DNA of 64,000 nt from contig CAVTHT010000008.1 in NCBI GenBank assembly GCA_963734575.1, forward strand, positions 62,001 to 126,000, in the 5' to 3' direction. Source of the stretch: CAIWHR01 sp963734575. Lineage in GTDB: Bacteria; Pseudomonadota; Gammaproteobacteria; Burkholderiales; Casimicrobiaceae. Of this stretch, positions 1-7,604 are shown in pieces. Each line of letters begins with the position of its first letter. Positions within the stretch are counted from its first letter, which is position 1. The translations under genes were made by a program, and so were the position numbers. The notes under the pieces are model-generated. The model was not told where the DNA came from. It saw only the letters and a list, made by a program, of their open reading frames with translations, and did no database searches.

Positions 1-299
1 TCGGTCTCGCGCGACAGGTCCTCGGTGATCCCCGCGACGTCGGCGCCGCCGACGTTGTAGGCGCGCGCGAGCTCAGCGGCGAAGTGCTCCGCGTCCACCG
101 CGCGGGTCACGAGCGGCCGCTGCAGCACGCGCTTCAGCTCCGCGATGCCGTTGAGCGTGGCATCGGAACGCGTCAGCACGATGACGCTCTCGCCCTCTTC
201 GGCGAACGCCAGCACGCCGTGCGTGCGCGCGAAGGTGTACGGAATGCGCGCCCGCAGGTGCGCGGTCCCCGGCCGGATGCCGAGCGTCGGCGTCGCCAT
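1..299 (-). CDS. gspE: Type II secretion ATPase GspE, N-terminal part (cut by window edge)
   Basis: GspE is the cytoplasmic ATPase that powers the type II secretion pseudopilus. The minus-strand reading from the ATG at 299 runs open to the edge of the window and gives about 99 residues. The start (MATPTLGIRPGTAHLR, then RIPYTFARTHGVL near residue 17) resembles the N1E domain of GspE, which contacts GspL. The Walker and Asp-box motifs lie outside the window. The start follows the gspD stop by only 5 bases, which supports one operon gspD-gspE. The assignment rests on the N-terminal domain and on the neighbour, so the full gene cannot be checked here. Confidence 0.75.
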   Translation of the reverse strand, partial: MATPTLGIRPGTAHLRARIPYTFARTHGVLAFAEEGESVIVLTRSDATLNGIAELKRVLQRPLVTRAVDAEHFAAELARAYNVGGADVAGITEDLSRET

Positions 300-304
300 G
301 CCTG

Positions 305-2489
305 CTAGCGCGCGGGCAACGGGGCGGCCGCCCCGGGTGAGGGGGGCGACGGAGCCGGAGTTGCAGGAGTCGTGGACGGACCCGGAGGCGGACCCGCTGT
401 CGGCGCGGGCAGCGGCGGCATCTGCGGCACCGTGGGATCGTTCCAGAAGAATCGCTCGGTCGGCCGCAGGCGCTCCTGCTCGCCCATCAGGTAGTCGTAG
501 CGCTCGTTGGTGAGCGCAGCGGCCGTACCGGCGTTGCGCACCACCGTCGGCTTGAGGAACACCAGGAGATTGGTCTTGCTGCGCTTGCGACTGTCGTAGC
601 GGAAGAGCTGGCCGAGCACCGGCACGTCGCCGACCAGCGGCACCTTGTCGGTGCCGTCGGTGAGGCTGTCCTGCATCAGGCCGCCGAGCACCACGATCTG
701 GTTGTCGTCGATGATCACGGACGATTCGAGCGAGCGCTTGTTGGTGATGATGCCCGCCGCGTTGGTCTTGTCCTCCACGCGGGAGACTTCCTGGTAGATG
801 ACGAGGCGCACGCTGCCGCCCTCGGTGATCTGCGGCTTCACGCGCAACGTGAGGCCGACGTCGCGGCGCTCGATGGTCTGGAACGGCGCCACGCCCGTGA
901 CGTTGCCCGTCGTGGCGTACTGGCCGGTGATGAACGGCACGTTCTGGCCGACGACGATCTTGGCTTCCTCGTTGTCGAGCGTGAGCAGCGTCGGCGTCGA
1001 CAGGATGTTCGCGCTCGCTTCGGTCTCCAGGGCGCGCGCGAGCAGCGCGAGATTGGTGATCGTGCCGATGCCGGGGATGGTGATCGAGCCCCGCACCACG
1101 CCGAGGTTGAGCCCGGGCGCGACGCTCGACAGGTTGGCCGCGGTGTCGATGATGTTCGCGCCGCTGCCGCGGGTGTTGAAGTTCGTGCCGCCGATCACGC
1201 TCGTGCTGTTGCCGTTGATCGAGCCGTTCGAGAGGTACTGCCACTGGATGCCGAACTCGGCAGCCTTGTCGGCGCTGACCTCGACGATGAGCGCTTCGAC
1301 GAAGACCTGCGCGCGCCGGATGTCGAGCTTCTCGATCACCGCGCGCAGGTTGTTGTAGACCGGCTCCGGCGCCGCGATCAGCAGCGCGTTGTTCGCCGTA
1401 TCCGCCTGGATCGTGGCACCGCCCGCGGTGAAGGCAACGCCCGCCGGCGTGCTGCCCGATAGCGGTGCGGACGCACTCGCCGGCATGGTGGTCGCGTTGC
1501 TCGTGCCGGTCGTGCTCGACCGGCGTGGGCGTCAGGCCGGTCGAAAGGCCGCTCGGCGATGGCGTCTCGCCGCCCGCCAGCAGCGCGCGCAACGTCTGCG
1601 CCACGCGGGCGGCCTCGGCGTTGCGCAGGTAGATGATGAAGATGTTGCCGCCGACGCGACCCGGCGTGTCGAGTTGCTCGATGAGTGCGCGGGCGCGGCT
1701 CGCGCGCGCCGGATTGTCCGCGCGGATGAGAACGCTGTTCGAACGGGCGTCGGCCACGAGTGCGACGCGCTGCTGCGTATCGGCGGCGGCGCCGCCCGCG
1801 CCGGGCCCAGGCTCGACCAGCAGCCGGTTCAGCATCGGCACGAGATCGAGCGCCGAGGCATGATGCACCGGCACGATCGTGGTCTCGCCGGCGGGCGGCT
1901 GGTCCAGCGACGCAATGACGCGATCGAGCCGCCGCAGGTTGTCGGCGTAATCCGTGATCACGAGCGCGTTGGCGGACGGAAACGCCGCGATCGTGTTGTT
2001 CGGCGTGATCAGCGGGCGCAGCACGCCCACCAGTTGCGCGGCGGACTCGTAGCGCAGGGTGACCACCTGGGTGACGAGACGGTCGCCCCCGGCGCCGATC
2101 GGCCCCCGCACCACGGGGCCACCCTGCTGCTTGGCGTCGGCCTCGGGCACGATCTTCACCACGCCCTCCCCTTCGACCGCCGCGAAGCCCTGCAGGCGCA
2201 GGGCGGACAGCAGCGTCGGATAGACGAGGGAGCGCGGCACGGGGCGGGCGGACACGATGTTCACGACGCCCTTCACCTTCGGATCGACCACGAAATTGCG
2301 CCCGGTGATCTCGGCCACGGCTTTCACCACGGCATCGATGTCGGCGTTGACGAAATTCAGAGTGACGGCGTCGTCGCCCGCCACGGTGCCGGCGGTGGCT
2401 GCCATTGCCGGAGTGCTGCCGAGGAGCAGCAGGGTGAGGACAAGCGCTGCGAGACGGGCGCAGCGGCCTGGAGGAGGATAGAGCGTCAC
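305..2489 (-). CDS. gspD: Type II secretion outer-membrane secretin GspD (one frameshift)
   Basis: GspD forms the outer-membrane channel of the type II secretion system. I read it from GTG 2489, giving about 727 residues: a signal peptide (LAALVLTLLLLGSTPAMA), an N0 domain (NFVNADIDAVVKAVAEITG), N1-N3 repeats, then the secretin core beginning near VFVEALIVEV and containing VPLVGDVPVLGQLFRY and TNLLVFLKPTVV. A Pro/Ala-rich tail follows. The reading changes frame near 1515-1520, where removal of one base restores the linker before MPASASAPL; this is probably a sequence error. No ATG is available near the signal peptide, so GTG is the best start although no strong ribosome site is visible. gspE follows after 5 bases. 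Confidence 0.85.
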
Positions 2490-2727
2490 GCGAACCCGGG
2501 GCGGAAGCTGCGCCGCAGCCAGGCGCAGGGACAGAGAGGAAAACTGTGCTTTTCCGGTCGCGCGGCGCGAATTCGCGGCCGCCACCGCGTTTTCAGGAAT
2601 AATAGCACGCGCTCCGGCCTGCGCCAGACGCCGTGGCGGGGCGCGCGCGACGCAGGTTCCGGAAGTTGAATCCGGACCGGGGCTTCACCGCATCCAACAA
2701 CGAGAACATCCGCCCTCCGGAGAACCG

Positions 2728-3624
2728 ATGAACCTCGTACCCACTCCCCTCGTGCGCCGGCTCGTGCTTGGAACCGCACTTCTGCTGGGCCTCGGCGCGG
2801 CGTTGCCGTGGAAAGCCGCGGAGGTCCGGGCCCAGACGGCCGCCGCTCCCGCCGCGCCATCCCCCGCCGACGCTGCTCCTGCCGCGTCCGCCGCCACGTC
2901 CACCCCTGCCCCTTCCGCCGCCGCTCCTGCGGCACCCGCGGACTCCGCGGCCACCAAGGGCAAGGGCCGCGGCATCACCGCCCGGATCGAGCTCGACGAC
3001 ACGGATCCGGCGGACAAGGCTGCCGCATCGGATCCCGCCCCCCCGCGCGAGATCGTGATCGAGAAGAACGGCAAGAAGGTCCGGATCACCGGCGCCGGCC
3101 CGGACCGCGAGCTCGACGACCTCGAGAAATTCGCCCACAAGGCGCCGTCCGTGGCCCGGACGGCGGTGAGCATCGTGGCCATCATCTTTCTCTCGCCGGT
3201 CCTGATCGTCGGGCTGGTGATCTGGTATCGCATCCGCAAGGCGCGGATGCTGAACGAGACCATGCTGCGGCTCGCCGAGCGCGGGGTCGTTCCACCGGCG
3301 GAAGCCATGCAGGCGCTGACGGCCGGCCAGGTGCCCGCTAGCGTGGCAGGGGGGGCGACCACGTCCGTCTCGGGCGCGGCGCTGGCCACCCAGGTGCGCG
3401 ACATCCGCACCCGCGCGGCATGGTCGGACCTGCGCAAGGGCGTCATCGCCGGCGCGGTGGGCCTCGGCCTGACATTCTTCTCGATGCTCGACGACGGCTC
3501 GCCGAACGCGCTTGGGCTCATCCTGCTCTTCGTCGGCGTCGGCTACTGCGTGCTGTGGTGGTTCGAGACCCGCCCGGCAACGCCGTCAAGCGGCGACGCC
3601 GGCTCCGCGGGGCCCTCCACGTGA
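2728..3624 (+). CDS. DUF6249-like membrane protein with signal peptide
   Basis: The protein has 298 residues. Residues 1-35 form a signal peptide or anchor, followed by a long Ala/Pro-rich stretch (about 36-75), a charged segment, and a membrane helix near residue 145 (VSIVAIIFLSPVLIVGLVIWYRI). A cytoplasmic segment then carries LAERGVVPP, and two more hydrophobic stretches close the protein (about 235-285). This layout, with RxRK after the helix and the 'RG-V/I-P-P' element, matches what I recall of DUF6249 proteins, which often sit beside ECF sigma factors. The sigma-factor gene follows after 42 bases, so the two are probably co-transcribed. Function is not known; a membrane sensor or sigma-factor partner is only an inference. 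Confidence 0.7.
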   Translation: MNLVPTPLVRRLVLGTALLLGLGAALPWKAAEVRAQTAAAPAAPSPADAAPAASAATSTPAPSAAAPAAPADSAATKGKGRGITARIELDDTDPADKAAASDPAPPREIVIEKNGKKVRITGAGPDRELDDLEKFAHKAPSVARTAVSIVAIIFLSPVLIVGLVIWYRIRKARMLNETMLRLAERGVVPPAEAMQALTAGQVPASVAGGATTSVSGAALATQVRDIRTRAAWSDLRKGVIAGAVGLGLTFFSMLDDGSPNALGLILLFVGVGYCVLWWFETRPATPSSGDAGSAGPST

Positions 3625-3666
3625 GCCACGCGGCCCACGAATTCGACGGACGGTGATGCGGCCCTC

Positions 3667-4254
3667 ATGGCGCCCGCGGAGGTCACCGATGCCGAACTCA
3701 TTGCACGCGTCATCGTCCAGGACGATCGCCATGCATTCTCGGAGCTCGTCCGTCGCTACCACTCAGCCGTCCGTGCAACGCTACGGCGCCTCACCGCGGG
3801 CAATCATGCTCTCGCCGACGACCTCGCGCAGGAAACCTTCCTGCTCGCGTATCGCAACCTGCGCTCGTTCCGGCAGGAAGCGCGCTTCTCCACCTGGCTC
3901 TACCGCATTGCGACCAACGCCTTCCTCGCGCACAACCGCAAGCGCAGGGAAGAGCTCATGGGCGACGAGGACGCGAATGTCGCCGATGAGGACGAGTCCG
4001 CGCAGGACGGGCTTGCCGGGCACGGCGCGGACCACGCCCGCTCGGCATCGTTGAAGATCGACATGGAACGCGCGCTCGCCGTGCTGTCCGAAGCCGAAAG
4101 GGCTGCCATCGTGCAGTGCTACCATAACGACCTGTCGCACGAGGAAGCCGCGTACGTTCTCGGCTGTCCCGTCGGCACGGTGAAGACGCACATCCTGCGG
4201 GCCAAGCAGAAGATGAAGGCGAGGCTGGCAGCATGGGCGCCGGAGGCCAAATGA
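3667..4254 (+). CDS. ECF-family RNA polymerase sigma factor
   Basis: This 195-residue sigma-70-family factor has region 2 at about residues 24-95 (DLAQETFLLAYRNL, FSTWLYRIATNAFLAHNRKR) and region 4 at about 130-185 (LSEAERAAIVQCYHNDLSHEEAA, then the helix-turn-helix GTVKTHILRAKQKMK). There is no sigma-3 domain, as expected of ECF factors. It lies between a DUF6249-like membrane protein and a small membrane protein, and its stop overlaps the next start as ATGA. That arrangement suggests a membrane-linked regulatory unit. The downstream protein lacks an obvious zinc-binding anti-sigma motif, so the control mechanism is open. Confidence 0.9.
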   Translation: MAPAEVTDAELIARVIVQDDRHAFSELVRRYHSAVRATLRRLTAGNHALADDLAQETFLLAYRNLRSFRQEARFSTWLYRIATNAFLAHNRKRREELMGDEDANVADEDESAQDGLAGHGADHARSASLKIDMERALAVLSEAERAAIVQCYHNDLSHEEAAYVLGCPVGTVKTHILRAKQKMKARLAAWAPEAK

Positions 4255-4616
4255 CCGACCACGTTCCGCAGACCGCAAGCGCCGACGACGCCTGGCTCGA
4301 AGAGCTGCTTCGCGCCGACGCGCATGAGCACGACGCCGACTACCTCGCCGACGATGGCTTCACGGCACGTGTGATGGGCGCTCTTCCCGCGCCGGCCACC
4401 CTGCCCGCATGGCGCAGGCCGGCGATCGCGGCATTGTGGGCAACCGCCGGCATCGGCGTCGTCGCCGCGCTGCCCGGAACCCTACTCGATGGCGCCAATG
4501 CGCTCGCCTCGCTGCTCGCGACGCATCGCTTCTCGCTGACCGACGTCGGCATCGTCATCCTCGCCCTTGCCGGAATGAGCTGGGCCGGAACCGTGTACAC
4601 GCTGCAGAAGGACTGA
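4251..4616 (+). CDS. Small membrane protein coupled to the ECF sigma factor
   Basis: The protein has 121 residues from ATG 4251. That ATG overlaps the sigma-factor stop (ATGA) and has GGAGG at 4242-4246, five bases upstream, so I prefer it to the ATG at 4233. The first 45 residues are acidic and soluble (DDAWLEELLRADAHEHDADY). Two hydrophobic segments follow (about 65-82 and 102-117), ending near GMSWAGTVYTLQKD. Position and topology would suit an anti-sigma-like partner with a cytoplasmic N-terminus. I do not see the HxxxCxxC motif of zinc anti-sigma domains, so that role is an inference only. Confidence 0.6.
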   Translation: MTDHVPQTASADDAWLEELLRADAHEHDADYLADDGFTARVMGALPAPATLPAWRRPAIAALWATAGIGVVAALPGTLLDGANALASLLATHRFSLTDVGIVILALAGMSWAGTVYTLQKD

Positions 4617-4657
4617 CGCCGCCCGCGCGACCTCCTCCTTCGGATTCGCCCTGCAAA

Positions 4658-4686
4658 CGAAACGGCCGCTCGCAGCGGCCGTTTCG
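4658..4686. terminator. Bidirectional terminator hairpin
   Basis: A perfect 13-bp stem (CGAAACGGCCGCT paired with AGCGGCCGTTTCG) with a 3-base loop lies between the plus-strand sigma-factor operon and the minus-strand tonB gene, which converge here. The stem ends in A/T-rich steps on both sides, so it could stop transcription in both directions. Confidence 0.75.
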
Positions 4687-4712
4687 TGTTCCCGGCAGGC
4701 GATCCCGCGGGG

Positions 4713-5393
4713 TCAGTCCTTCAGCGAGAAATTGATCTCGACGGTACCGGTGTACTTCTGGCCCTCGGGCTTGAACTTCCAGGTCCGGAGCTTCTCGGTG
4801 ACTTCCTGGTTGAACACCCGCGGCGGGTCGGCGCTGACGATCGTGACATCGGTGACGTTGCCCTCCTCGTCGATCTGCACCCGAGCCACGATGTGCCCGC
4901 GCGAAACATTGGCGCGAATGGCCGCGCGCGGATACGACATGTCCTCGCCGGCGATGCGCGAATAGGTGAGGTTCCGCGGCGCGGCGGGCTTCGGCGCCGG
5001 CGGCGCGGGCGGAGCCTCGACCACCTGCGGCGGCGGCGGCGGCGCGATCACGTAGGGCTCCACCGGAACGGTCGGCGTGACGGCCGTGATCACCGGCGGG
5101 GCGATGGGTGGCGGCGCGATCGGAATGTCCGGCGGCGGCACGTACGGCTGCTGCTGCACCGGCGGCGGCGTCTTCGGCGGCGGCTCGATCTTCTTCGGCG
5201 GCGGCGGCGGGGGCGGCGGCGGCTTCTTGATCTCTTCGATGATGGTGGCGCTCACCGGCTTCTTGATCACTTCCACCGCCTTCCGCGCGAGGCCCGACAT
5301 GAGGCCGTAGATGACCAGCGCGTGCAGCAGGATGACGAAGCTGATGCCGACCAGGTGCCGCTTCGGGTCGCGCTGTCGTCGTGCGAAATCCAT
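4713..5393 (-). CDS. tonB: Energy transducer TonB
   Basis: TonB carries energy from the inner-membrane ExbB-ExbD motor to outer-membrane receptors. The 226-residue reading from ATG 5393 has a basic N-terminus, one membrane helix (HLVGISFVILLHALVIYGLM), a long Pro-rich periplasmic stretch with PPPPPPP runs and KIEPPPK, and a C-terminal TonB domain from about residue 145 (YPRAAIRANVSRGHIVARVQI, then TWKFKPEGQKYTGTVEI). GGAG lies 7 bases before this ATG, so I prefer it to an upstream GTG. It is the last gene of exbB-exbD-exbD-tonB, next to a TonB-dependent receptor gene. Confidence 0.9.
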   Translation of the reverse strand: MDFARRQRDPKRHLVGISFVILLHALVIYGLMSGLARKAVEVIKKPVSATIIEEIKKPPPPPPPPPKKIEPPPKTPPPVQQQPYVPPPDIPIAPPPIAPPVITAVTPTVPVEPYVIAPPPPPQVVEAPPAPPAPKPAAPRNLTYSRIAGEDMSYPRAAIRANVSRGHIVARVQIDEEGNVTDVTIVSADPPRVFNQEVTEKLRTWKFKPEGQKYTGTVEINFSLKD

Positions 5394-5438
5394 GGGGTGC
5401 TCCGTGCGCCGCCGCAACCGTCCGCGACGGCGTGCTCG

Positions 5439-5870
5439 TTATTCGATGAACTGCTCGCTGCCGATGATCCCGATCTTGGTCATGCCGAGACGCTGGGCCG
5501 ACGCCATGATGGCGGCGACCACCTCGTACTTGGCCGACCGGTCGGGCCGCAGGTGGAGCTCCGGCTGCGGCTGTTTCGCCGCGGCGACCTTGAAGCGCTC
5601 CTCGAGCGTTGCGCGATCGGGAACGAGCTCGCCGTTCCAGTAGATGCGGCTACCGCTGTCGACGTCGATCTTCAGCACCTCCGGCTCGACCAGCGGGGGC
5701 GGCGGGTTGCCGACGGGCATGTTGAGGTTGACGGAGTGCAGCTGGATCGGAATGGTGATGATCAGCATGACGAGCAGCACCAGCATCACGTCGATCAGCG
5801 GCGTGGTGTTGATGTCCATCATCACTTCCGGATCGCCGGACCCGGAGGCGGGTCCCACGTTCATTGCCAT
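5439..5870 (-). CDS. exbD: ExbD/TolR biopolymer transport protein (second copy)
   Basis: This 143-residue protein has one N-terminal membrane helix (LIDVMLVLLVMLIITIPI) and a periplasmic ExbD domain. The conserved Asp of the helix (DINTTPLIDVMLVLL) is the proton-path residue in this family. It follows another exbD after a 27-base gap and precedes tonB. The two ExbD proteins share the start MAMNVGPASG, which points to a tandem duplication that then diverged. Paired exbD genes occur in several proteobacterial TonB systems, where both subunits can be needed for particular substrates. Confidence 0.9.
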   Translation of the reverse strand: MAMNVGPASGSGDPEVMMDINTTPLIDVMLVLLVMLIITIPIQLHSVNLNMPVGNPPPPLVEPEVLKIDVDSGSRIYWNGELVPDRATLEERFKVAAAKQPQPELHLRPDRSAKYEVVAAIMASAQRLGMTKIGIIGSEQFIE

Positions 5871-5897
5871 CGTGTGTTCCTCGACAAATGCCGCGCG

Positions 5898-6329
5898 CTA
5901 GCCACCGCGCACCGGCGGCTCCGTGATGAAGCCGATCTTGGTGATGCCCGCGCGCTGGCAGGCGTAGATCACGCGGCCGACGCCCTCGTAGTTGCCGCGG
6001 CCATCGCCGCGGATCTGCACCTCGGGCTGCGGCTGGAGCACGGACACCTTCTTCAGGCGCGCGATCAGCGCGTCCGTGCTGGCCATGCGCAGGTCGTTCC
6101 AGTAGATGCGTCCCTGCGCATCGACCGAGAGCGTGATGTTCTCGGGCTTCGTCTCGCGGACCTCGTTGCGCTCTTTCGGGAGGTCCACCGGGATCGACGT
6201 GGTGACGACCGGCACCGTGATCAGGAAGATGATCAGCAGGACCAGCATCACGTCCACCAGCGGCGTGGTGTTGATCGCGGAGACGACCTCGTCCTCGTCG
6301 CCCGAGGCCGGGCCAACGTTCATTGCCAT
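5898..6329 (-). CDS. exbD: ExbD/TolR biopolymer transport protein (first copy)
   Basis: This 143-residue ExbD-family protein carries the membrane helix VDVMLVLLIIFLITVPVV with the conserved Asp (NTTPLVDVML), followed by a periplasmic domain (PENITLSVDAQGRIYWNDL and VQIRGDGRGNYEGVGRVIYA). It starts 3 bases after the exbB stop, so the two are translationally close. Together with ExbB it would form the proton-driven motor for TonB. It resembles its tandem partner at 5439-5870 but the periplasmic halves differ clearly. Confidence 0.9.
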   Translation of the reverse strand: MAMNVGPASGDEDEVVSAINTTPLVDVMLVLLIIFLITVPVVTTSIPVDLPKERNEVRETKPENITLSVDAQGRIYWNDLRMASTDALIARLKKVSVLQPQPEVQIRGDGRGNYEGVGRVIYACQRAGITKIGFITEPPVRGG

Positions 6330-6332
6330 CGG

Positions 6333-7221
6333 TCAGGCCCTCGCGGGACTCGGCGTGTTGCTCATCAGCACGGCGTGCAGGTCGGCGCCGAAACCGCGCA
6401 CGTCCTCCATCGCGGACTTGTTGCGCCGGACGAGCCAGTTGTAGCCGAGCACGGCCGGCACCGCGACTGCAAGGCCGATGGCTGTCATGATCAGCGCCTC
6501 GCCCACGGGACCGGCAACCTTGTCGATCGACGCCTGGCCGGCGATGCCGATGGCCGTCAGCGCGTGATAGATCCCCCACACCGTGCCGAACAGGCCCACG
6601 AACGGGGCGGTCGAGCCGACGGTGGCGAGGAACGCAAGCCCGTCCTGCATGCGGCTCTGCACGTTGTCGATGGCGCGCTGGATCGACATCGAGATCCAGT
6701 CGTTCATGCTCACGTTGCCGCGCAGGCCGGTGTGTTTCTGGGATGCCTCGAGGCCCGATTCGGCGATGAAGCGGAAGGGGCTGCCGTCCTTGAGGGCCGT
6801 CGTCGCCTCGTTGACCGAGGGTGCGTTCCAGAATTGCTCGTTGGCGATGCGCGCCTGACGGCGGAGCTTGGCCTGCTCGTACAGCTTGGTGAAGATCACG
6901 TACCAGCTGCCCATCGACATGATCACCAGGATGCCGAGCGTGATGCGAGCGACGATGTCGCCGCCCTTCCACAGGGCTTCGAGGCCGTACGGGTTGTCGA
7001 CGATCTCGGTGGTGCGCGATGCCATCGCCGCGCCGGGGGTCGCGGGCGTCGGCGTGGCGCGCAGTCGCCGCCGGGGTGGGAGCTGTGCTCGGCGTCGCGG
7101 CAGCACCCGGTGCCGCCGGCGCAGCAGGCTGACCCTGCGCGAATGTGGCGACGGGTGCGATGGCAGAGGCCATCGCGAGCAGAACCGTGGCCGCAATGGC
7201 CGCACGGGTCGTCTTCAACAT
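6333..7221 (-). CDS. exbB: ExbB/TolQ proton-channel protein with Ala/Pro-rich leader (one frameshift)
   Basis: ExbB/TolQ/MotA-family inner-membrane channel subunit. I start it at ATG 7221 (MLKTTRAAIAATVLLAMASA), preceded by GGAGA. A signal-like hydrophobic segment is followed by an Ala/Pro/Thr-rich stretch, then the core helix TLGILVIMSMGSWYVIFTKLYE and the conserved TVGSTAPFVGLFGTVWGIYHAL with GEALIMTAIGLAVAVPAVLGYN. The frame changes near 7055-7070 within the low-complexity stretch; removing one base joins the leader to TPTPATPGAAM. It heads the operon exbB-exbD-exbD-tonB. ExbB proteins with an N-terminal extension are known in several proteobacteria. Confidence 0.85.
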
Positions 7222-7604
7222 GATTTCTCCAGGCAAGTGATTATTGGATCGGGGAGATTGGACCGGTAGCCGCGATGGAATGCAGCGCACAGCGCAAGAA
7301 GGCTCCGCGCGCGAACGGTGGGTTCGCACGCATCGGGGGCGCTTCTCCCGGATGCAGGGGCGAGATGCTACTGATGTCCAAGGCAAAAATCAAAAAAAAG
7401 TGCGCCGGCGCGACCCGGCATGCGGTCGGCACGGTAGCACTGCACCAGATGGGGGCGCGGCGTCGGGAGACGCGGGGCGGGGGAAACGTGCGTTTGACCG
7501 GGGTAGGTGCTCCGCGGTTCGCCCGCTCGTGCGGTTCTTCGGCGGAACCGCGAAAAAAGGCGGGGAGCCGAAGCTCCCCGCCCTTTGCCGCTAGACGACC
7601 CCGA
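7222..7604. other. Intergenic region between exbB and the TonB-dependent receptor gene
   Basis: I see no credible gene in this 383-base gap. Near the receptor end it holds the rho-independent terminator at 7553-7582. An A-rich run at 7384-7398 reads as a T-rich tract on the minus strand, upstream of exbB. A minus-strand AATAAT close to exbB could be part of its promoter, but no good -35 partner stands out and I cannot point to a Fur box. Confidence 0.5.
7553..7582 (-). terminator. Rho-independent terminator after the TonB-dependent receptor gene
   Basis: On the minus strand a 10-bp perfect stem GGCGGGGAGC / GCTCCCCGCC with a stable TTCG loop is followed directly by six T. It lies about 22 bases after the receptor stop at 7605 and is a textbook intrinsic terminator. 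Confidence 0.9.

Noticed and set aside
4686..7223. An 845-residue open frame on the plus strand opposite tonB-exbD-exbB
   Set aside because: It is antisense to four recognised genes and is rich in Arg, Asp and His without any domain. It is a shadow of GC-rich coding sequence.
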